Positions 59,032 to 64,000 of a DNA stretch of 64,000 nt are shown one piece after another; positions within the stretch are counted from its first letter, which is position 1, and each line of letters starts with the position of its first letter. Made by a program: the position numbers and the translations under genes. The notes under the pieces are model-generated. The model was not told the origin of the DNA. It worked only from the letters and a program-made list of their open reading frames with translations, and ran no database searches. Source of the DNA: an uncultured Prevotella sp. (GTDB taxonomy: Bacteria > Bacteroidota > Bacteroidia > Bacteroidales > Bacteroidaceae); the NCBI RefSeq assembly GCF_946407605.1, contig NZ_CAMJOS010000004.1, forward strand, positions 141,003 to 205,002, written 5' to 3'.

Positions 59032-60642
59032 ATGAAGAAAAGAAATAATAGCTGGGTACAAAGACTTTTCGTGGGCGTTTTGCCGCTTTGCCTGTTCTCC
59101 TTTCTACCCATAAAAGCTCAGTTGATAGTCACCGACAATCGCGCCAATGCTGAGTCGCAGTTGCGAAAGCTCAGCATTGCCGAGATGGCCATCAAGAGCC
59201 TCTATGTGGAAGAGGTCGACGAACAGAAACTTGTAGAGGATGCCATCCGCGGCATGCTCGAGAAGCTGGACCCCCACTCCACCTATACCACACCCAAGGA
59301 GACGAAGGCGATGACTGAACCCCTCAACGGCTCATTCGAGGGTATCGGCGTACAGTTTAATATGGTCGAGGACACCCTCATCGTCATCCAGCCCGTCATC
59401 AACGGTCCGTCAGAGAAGGTGGGCATCGTGGCAGGCGACCGCATTGTGATGGTAAACGATACCGCCATCGCTGGCGTCAAGATGTCAAAAGAGGAGATTA
59501 TGCGCCGTCTGCGTGGTCCCAAAGGCACCATCGCCGACCTGCGTATCGTCCGTCCTGGCATCAAGGACCTACTGACCTTCAAGGTGAAGCGTGACAAAAT
59601 TCCCGTTCATACCGTCGATGCCTCTTATATGCTCAAGCCTGGCGTGGGCTATATCCGCATTGGCAGCTTTGGCGCCACCACCTACGATGAGTTCAAGGAA
59701 CGCATGGCCCAGCTTAAAGCTGAGGGCATGAAAGACCTGGTGCTCGACCTTCAGGAGAATGGTGGCGGCTATCTGCAGGCGGCTGCCGACCTGGCTGGCG
59801 AGTTCCTCGAGCCTGGTGACCTCATCGTCTATACCGAGGGCCGACAGGTGCCTCGTCGCGACTATAAGGCCGACCGCAACGGCTCGTTCCGTCAGGGGCG
59901 CCTTGTGGTGCTGGTCGACCAGTTCACCGCCTCTGCCGCCGAGATTGTTACTGGTGCCATCCAGGATCAGGACCGTGGTCTCGTCGTGGGTCGTCGCACC
60001 TACGGCAAGGGCTTGGTACAACGACCCATCGAGCTGCTCGACGGCTCTATGATCCGTCTCACCATCGCCCATTACTTCACCCCCTCGGGCCGCTGCATCC
60101 AGAAGCCCTACGAGAAGGGCGACAAGAAGAGCTACGACAAGGACCTGCTCAACCGTCTGAACAGTGGTGAACTGACCAATGCCGACAGCATCCATTTCGC
60201 TGACTCGCTGAAGTACCAGACGCTGAAAAAGCAGCGCACCGTCTATGGCGGCGGTGGCATCATGCCCGACTATTTCATTCCGCTCGACACCACTCGTTAC
60301 ACCAGATACCATCGTGAGCTGGCCGCCAAGAGCGTCATCATCCAGCAGAACCTGCGCTATGTCGACAAGAACCGCAAGGCGCTGAAGAAGCAATACCCCG
60401 ACTTCGCCAAGTTCAAGGCGGAGTTCGAGATACCACAGTCTCTCGTCGATGCTATTGTAAAAGAGGGTGAGAAGCAGAACATCAAACCCAAGGACGATGC
60501 CGAGATGCAGCAGACGCTGCCCTACTTAAAGCTCCAGATGAAGGCGTTGATAGCCCGCGACCTCTGGGACATGAACGAATATTTCTCTGTGTTCAACGAG
60601 GATAGCGAGGCAGTAAAAAAAGCCTTAGAATTACTACAATAA
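59032..60642 (+). CDS. S41 carboxy-terminal processing protease (CtpA/Prc family)
   Basis: 536 residues. Signal peptide (LPLCLFSFLPIKAQ). N-terminal helical part (IRGMLEKLDPHSTYTTP), PDZ domain (about 100-185: FEGIGVQFNMVEDTLIV, ERVGIVAGDRIVMVND-like), then the catalytic domain with Ser301 in DQFTASAAEIVTGA and Lys326 in TYGKGLVQRP. It cuts C-terminal ends of periplasmic proteins. It follows parE by 25 bp on the same strand. In many relatives a coaD gene lies between these two; none is present here. Confidence 0.92.
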   Translation: MKKRNNSWVQRLFVGVLPLCLFSFLPIKAQLIVTDNRANAESQLRKLSIAEMAIKSLYVEEVDEQKLVEDAIRGMLEKLDPHSTYTTPKETKAMTEPLNGSFEGIGVQFNMVEDTLIVIQPVINGPSEKVGIVAGDRIVMVNDTAIAGVKMSKEEIMRRLRGPKGTIADLRIVRPGIKDLLTFKVKRDKIPVHTVDASYMLKPGVGYIRIGSFGATTYDEFKERMAQLKAEGMKDLVLDLQENGGGYLQAAADLAGEFLEPGDLIVYTEGRQVPRRDYKADRNGSFRQGRLVVLVDQFTASAAEIVTGAIQDQDRGLVVGRRTYGKGLVQRPIELLDGSMIRLTIAHYFTPSGRCIQKPYEKGDKKSYDKDLLNRLNSGELTNADSIHFADSLKYQTLKKQRTVYGGGGIMPDYFIPLDTTRYTRYHRELAAKSVIIQQNLRYVDKNRKALKKQYPDFAKFKAEFEIPQSLVDAIVKEGEKQNIKPKDDAEMQQTLPYLKLQMKALIARDLWDMNEYFSVFNEDSEAVKKALELLQ

Positions 60643-60646
60643 TAAG

Positions 60647-60737
60647 GTCACACGGAAATCACAGAAATCACAGAAACTTATTTTAAGACTCCATGCGCAG
60701 CCAAAATTTTCTGTGATTTCTGTGATTTCTGTGTGAC
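60647..60737. terminator. Long inverted repeat of CACAGAAAT words between convergent genes
   Basis: Arms 60647-60676 and 60708-60737, 30 nt each, complementary at 29 of 30 positions; 31-nt loop. Words TCACAGAAA are repeated at 9-nt intervals. It follows the S41 gene and precedes the end of the opposite C10 gene, so it may act as a bidirectional terminator. Confidence 0.65.
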
Positions 60738-60744
60738 AATTAAA

Positions 60745-63399
60745 TTACTTCACCACTCTCTTTATACCTTTATATATATATAGGCCTTTCTGCGTAGGCT
60801 TACCATCGATCTTCCGACCATCCAACGTATACCAAGCGGCGTCAGCCTTTTCTGTGATTTCCGTGATTTCTGTGTGACCCATAACTGTCTGTGTGCCTTC
60901 ATCGAAGTTCATTCGTGCCGCAGCCACTTCTCCAGCCGTGAGTCCGTTCTTTAGCTTGAAATAGGCGCGGCAAGCACCTAAAGAAGCGTTCTCTTGAGGC
61001 CAGAACAACTTATTATTGGCACCAACTAAGAGAACGCTATGATTATCCTCTTTTATGAAATGATAATTATAGACACCCAAGAAGTCTACGTAGGTAGTCG
61101 TTGTCACATCCCGATATGTCTTGTCAATCTTGACGCTGTTAAACACGGGATCAACAATGTTGTGTGCGTCATCGTCCTTGTAGTCCACAGCCTTGTCCCA
61201 TCTGATGATATAAGGCTTGCCTGCCTCCAATGTAGCAACGGGGTCGCTGAAATTCAATGTCAGGGAACCATTGCTAAAAGCAGATTCAGTAAGCGTGCGA
61301 GCCTCAGCGCCCTCAAGCGGTGTGTCGCTGAAAGTCAGTTCATCGGTATTGTCACCATCGGTCACATTGAACGGCAGACAGATAGTGTTCCAGTCGCCGT
61401 CTTTATATAACTTGCGGCCGTAGAGGGTGGCACTGACTGTCTTACCATCATTGTCCTCGATAATGTAGTAGTTCTCCTTGGAATTGTCAATGACAAAAGA
61501 GACACTAATGTCTTCTGAAATGATTGGAGTTCCGCCAGTCCTACTTGTATAGAGTGCAACTGTATTGACACCACTATGGATTGGAATGAAGGGGAACTCC
61601 ATCACAACATTCTTGCCGGCACCAACGTTGAGCGTCTTACCAACAATGGCAGTACCATTGACACGCAGGACAATATCACCATTGTAAGGACCTGTTCCAC
61701 CTGTGATGGTGGCGGTAGCTATATACTCATGACCTGTCATATGATCTCCTGTGATAGAGAGCGTCGCGGTGGGAATAATATTCGCTGGGATGGGAACATT
61801 AATGGTCAGATTGTTGCCACTGATGGTAGCCGTCATCTTATAGGCGTCGCCATCGAAGCATTCCTGCCAATTCGATTCGCCATGGGGCCGACTCATGACC
61901 TTAATATAATATGTGCCGTTGCCTATGCCTGAAGGGATGGAGAGGTCGTTGAGCGTGACCTCGATAGTCTCGTTCCAATTTTTCGTCTGGTTCACAGCAT
62001 TTTCACCAAGCGTTTGTATCAAATTTCCACTGGCGTCCACCAATTGTACAGTTGTGTCGAACGTATGACTGCCCCCACGGTAATAGTTGTAGACCTTGTA
62101 ATAGAGGCTGATGCCAGTGAAGGAATCTGTAGAGGCTTCGCGGGTGAATGTCTTGCTTGACAATATTTCATCGCTGCCGCCAAGGTGCAGACCTTCCAGC
62201 GAGAGGCAGTAGTCCGGATTATTATCGACGGGAGGCTGAATACCGATGACAGCATCTTGCCCCCAGCTGAAACCATCATCACGAGACAAACCGCAGTAGC
62301 CATTTTTGTAGGGACTGAGCAATGACAGAAGGAAATAGCCATTACCACCGCCGCCCCAGCCCCAGTTGATACTGAAATAGTCGGCTTCATTTTCGTATTT
62401 ATAGCCATCGCAGATAAACGAATGGCCTCCACCACTACATTGCCCTCCCAACGCTACGGGACGTCCGGCAGCCAGCTCGCTGTAGATGAGACTCACCCAA
62501 GCGTCGTAACTGTAGTTCTTGCGGTAGCAATGTTGGATGCCGCCATCAAAGCCAAAATAAGTCTTTAGTGCATAGGGAATATCCTCGCTATAGGCCTCTG
62601 AAGAATTCAGACCATACATCATGAATAGTGACGTGCCGGCATACTGCATCAGTTTGGCCACAGCATCGGCAGACTCACCCGTACTGCTTGAAGTATAGGT
62701 GGTGGTCATTGCCGCCCAATTGAAGGAGGTGGCACTGAGCCCCGTTACTTTCATAGTGAACTCTTCTTTTGCCTTGTTCTTGGCTGTGAAGGAATAGCCC
62801 GGGATAGCCGTGCTGGCGGCGGCAGAGAAACCTTTGCAATAATGATAATACATCAGCTGTGCTACGGTCGTGGCCACGCAACCTGTCAACGTGCGATCAC
62901 CATCAATCTCTGGACAGTAGTTATTATACGGCGTGCTTTGCCCCCAACGTGTGGTAATCAGCGGTTCTACAGGATCACCTGCAGAAACCCTGTTTGCTCT
63001 GCCGGGTACTTCCGTATCACCTAATAGCGCTATCTGCTCCTTGTAGCCATCGAGCATATAGCGCAGACCATCAGGCATGTTGTTGGGATCGATGGTGCCG
63101 TTGTCGCTATAGCCCACGATGGGTACGGTACGGTCATCATTGCTCACGATGACAAAACCGCCCGCATCGCTCAGGCCAAACACATAGAGTCCACTCACCT
63201 GTCCTATCGCCTTTATTTGCGAGGCAGGCTTACTCTTGGGGGCACCACCCTTCCTGGCGAAGTGACTGTTGGCAAAGTCCTGTGCCTTCTGTAAGGCGTC
63301 AGCCGCCGTCACCTCCTCGGCATATACGCTGAAACTGCTCATGGCAAACAATACCATCAGCAGCGCGGCACGCCGCAGCATGCTTGTCATCATATTCAT
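60745..63399 (-). CDS. C10-family (streptopain-like) cysteine protease, secreted
   Basis: 884 residues. Signal peptide (AALLMVLFAMSSFSVYA). Propeptide (about 28-145) with GLYVFGLSDAGGFVIVSNDD. Catalytic Cys174 in TLTGCVATTVAQLMYYHY and His326 in GGGHSFICDGY, followed by FSINWGWGGGGNGYF. A large C-terminal region contains beta-rich modules and, from about 660, a part closely similar to the LRR protein's C-terminus (LYKDGDWNTICLPFNVTDG ... SVLLVGANNKLFWP ... RAYFKL), then the tail WYTLDGRKIDGKPTQKGLY. A repeat of TCACAGAAA words (60848-60877) adds HTEITEITEK near the end. A secreted protease, activated by removal of the propeptide. A 58-residue peptide gene lies 63 bp upstream. Confidence 0.93.
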   Translation of the reverse strand: MNMMTSMLRRAALLMVLFAMSSFSVYAEEVTAADALQKAQDFANSHFARKGGAPKSKPASQIKAIGQVSGLYVFGLSDAGGFVIVSNDDRTVPIVGYSDNGTIDPNNMPDGLRYMLDGYKEQIALLGDTEVPGRANRVSAGDPVEPLITTRWGQSTPYNNYCPEIDGDRTLTGCVATTVAQLMYYHYCKGFSAAASTAIPGYSFTAKNKAKEEFTMKVTGLSATSFNWAAMTTTYTSSSTGESADAVAKLMQYAGTSLFMMYGLNSSEAYSEDIPYALKTYFGFDGGIQHCYRKNYSYDAWVSLIYSELAAGRPVALGGQCSGGGHSFICDGYKYENEADYFSINWGWGGGGNGYFLLSLLSPYKNGYCGLSRDDGFSWGQDAVIGIQPPVDNNPDYCLSLEGLHLGGSDEILSSKTFTREASTDSFTGISLYYKVYNYYRGGSHTFDTTVQLVDASGNLIQTLGENAVNQTKNWNETIEVTLNDLSIPSGIGNGTYYIKVMSRPHGESNWQECFDGDAYKMTATISGNNLTINVPIPANIIPTATLSITGDHMTGHEYIATATITGGTGPYNGDIVLRVNGTAIVGKTLNVGAGKNVVMEFPFIPIHSGVNTVALYTSRTGGTPIISEDISVSFVIDNSKENYYIIEDNDGKTVSATLYGRKLYKDGDWNTICLPFNVTDGDNTDELTFSDTPLEGAEARTLTESAFSNGSLTLNFSDPVATLEAGKPYIIRWDKAVDYKDDDAHNIVDPVFNSVKIDKTYRDVTTTTYVDFLGVYNYHFIKEDNHSVLLVGANNKLFWPQENASLGACRAYFKLKNGLTAGEVAAARMNFDEGTQTVMGHTEITEITEKADAAWYTLDGRKIDGKPTQKGLYIYKGIKRVVK

Positions 63400-63462
63400 T
63401 TGAAGATTTGTCAGATTTGTAAGAATTCTTGCGTCCTCCTTTGCACCTTGGTCCTTAGAATC

Positions 63463-63639
63463 TTATTCCTCGTCCCAGTCGTCATAGTCACGGCTACGGC
63501 CACTTACGCTGCCGCCACCACCATAATTGAGATCGGCGTTGCCGCTGACGCCATTCACTTTATCACTTCCTGCCAAGATGCTCATTCTCTGGTTGATCTT
63601 TACTACCTGCATCTGAGGCTTTACATAATTCTTTTTCAT
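63463..63639 (-). CDS. 58-residue peptide gene upstream of the C10 protease (possible peptide precursor)
   Basis: An open frame of 58 codons read directly from the sequence. It begins MKKNYVKPQMQVVKINQ, then RMSILAGSDKVNGVSG, and the rest is Gly/Ser/Asn-rich with an acidic end (DYDDWDEE). The basic, hydrophobic opening followed by a LAGS step and a Gly-rich tail is a pattern I associate with short Bacteroidota peptides next to C10 proteases; this is recognition from memory, not a search. It lies 63 bp upstream of the C10 gene on the same strand, after a promoter at 63792. Candidates: a leader-type peptide precursor, a protease substrate or an inhibitor. No ribosomal peptide maturation enzymes are nearby. 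Confidence 0.7.
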   Translation of the reverse strand: MKKNYVKPQMQVVKINQRMSILAGSDKVNGVSGNADLNYGGGGSVSGRSRDYDDWDEE

Positions 63640-63791
63640 GTTGTTGTTATGTTGTTGATTATAATTTCAATGGCCGAGCGTGCTCATTATCACACGCTAT
63701 TCGGTTGACAATGCTCGTGCAAGCCGAATGCAGAGTCAAGTTTTACTTGAGCTATGCTGAGGCGATGCCGAGTTTCGCAGCCTTTCGGCTG

Positions 63792-63799
63792 CAAAATTA
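63792..63799 (-). promoter_or_regulatory. -7 box of the peptide-C10 operon
   Basis: TAATTTTG on the minus strand, about 150 nt before the peptide ATG. The GCAGCC/GGCTGC hairpin starts immediately after it. Confidence 0.55.
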
Positions 63800-63936
63800 C
63801 TAATTTATTTTATAATAAGGTGTAAAATCCAGAAAAAAATCACGAAATACGCACAAATTCTTCTAATTTCACACAGAATGCAGATTACACAGATATTAAT
63901 TGTCCCATGGTTTTGACATAATAAATAAGGGATTAA

Positions 63937-63954
63937 GTAAGACATATGTCTTAC
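63937..63954. repeat. Perfect 18-bp palindrome
   Basis: GTAAGACATATGTCTTAC. Close by lies GTTGAC-N5-GTCAAC (63965-63981). Confidence 0.7.
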
Positions 63955-64000
63955 GCTAGAAAAAGTTGACACAAAGTCAACGTAAAATGAAACAAGAAAA

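Larger units (their letters stand above)
63640..64000. other. 361-bp region: structured leader of the peptide-C10 operon and terminal palindromes
   Basis: Minus-strand leader of about 150 nt with three hairpins (63777-63792, 63736-63750, 63674-63704), the promoter box at 63792-63799, and two palindromes near the window end (63937-63954, 63965-63981). A possible ATG at 63987 begins too close to the edge to judge. Confidence 0.5.

Noticed and set aside
57666..59111. A 481-codon open frame antisense to parE
   Set aside because: A shadow of the conserved parE gene; no signal, domain or family features.

Overview
The window looks like a chromosomal segment of a member of the Bacteroidota, most probably a Prevotella-like gut or rumen species. 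The reasons are: many promoters with the Bacteroidota -7 motif TAnnTTTG (often TACCTTTG or TAACTTTG) and few strong Shine-Dalgarno sites; families typical of the group (S46 dipeptidyl-peptidase, C10 streptopain-like protease, BspA-type leucine-rich repeat protein, DUF4252, DUF3332, HU-like protein followed by a 'smalltalk' peptide); and secreted proteins that end in a short sorting-like tail. No rRNA, tRNA or CRISPR array was seen.

Layout. 1-9.8 kb: the end of a SpmA/SpmB-like membrane protein, a polysaccharide flippase, a very large secreted CotH/lamin-tail protein, a DPP7-type peptidase and a two-lobed aspartic protease with a PDZ domain. 9.9-14.4 kb: two tandem Cache-HAMP sensor proteins (the first a degenerate kinase), then an ECF sigma factor with a putative anti-sigma. 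14.5-19.3 kb: housekeeping genes (dus, xerD, an O-methyltransferase, aroQ, rbfA, a LolE-like permease). 19.3-24.1 kb: an accessory patch with a gene remnant, an intact IS21-family element (istA/istB), a large cruciform-forming inverted repeat, and an HU-like protein with its smalltalk peptide. 24.1-32.7 kb: a BspA-like LRR protein, a DMT exporter, an M3 peptidase, PgeF, an SDR and a DUF3332 lipoprotein. 32.7-39.4 kb: an operon of a RluA-family pseudouridine synthase and two superfamily-1 helicases, one fused to a Cas4/RecB-like nuclease. 39.4-50.9 kb: glycan-related genes (GH3, an esterase, GH10 xylanase with CBM6-like modules) around a membrane-tethered AraC regulator, a DUF2975/HTH pair, a DUF4252-sigma-anti-sigma-DUF4252 operon, and a secreted endonuclease. 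50.9-57.0 kb: a THUMP-like methyltransferase, a HigBA toxin-antitoxin pair, a second DMT transporter, an OmpA-family protein and a GNAT-like protein. 57.0-64.0 kb: parE, a carboxy-terminal processing protease, and a C10 protease preceded by an unlisted 58-residue peptide gene.

How the genes work together. GH3, the esterase and the GH10 xylanase fit xylan or hemicellulose breakdown. DPP7, M3, C10, S41 and the aspartic protease form a strong peptide-degrading set. Several secreted proteins share a C-terminal tail, and the LRR and C10 proteins also share a larger domain of about 200 residues before it.

The most unusual features are: (i) the 58-residue peptide gene with a structured leader directly upstream of the C10 protease; (ii) word-like short repeats (periods about 7-9 nt) that occur both between genes and in frame inside genes, where they form linkers, stop codons, a signal-peptide core and a terminator-like hairpin; (iii) a histidine-kinase paralogue whose phospho-acceptor His is Asp and which lacks the ATPase domain; (iv) a 183-bp nested palindrome beside the IS21 element; (v) a likely small RNA at about 43.1-43.3 kb. 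All functions are read from sequence only; no database search was possible.
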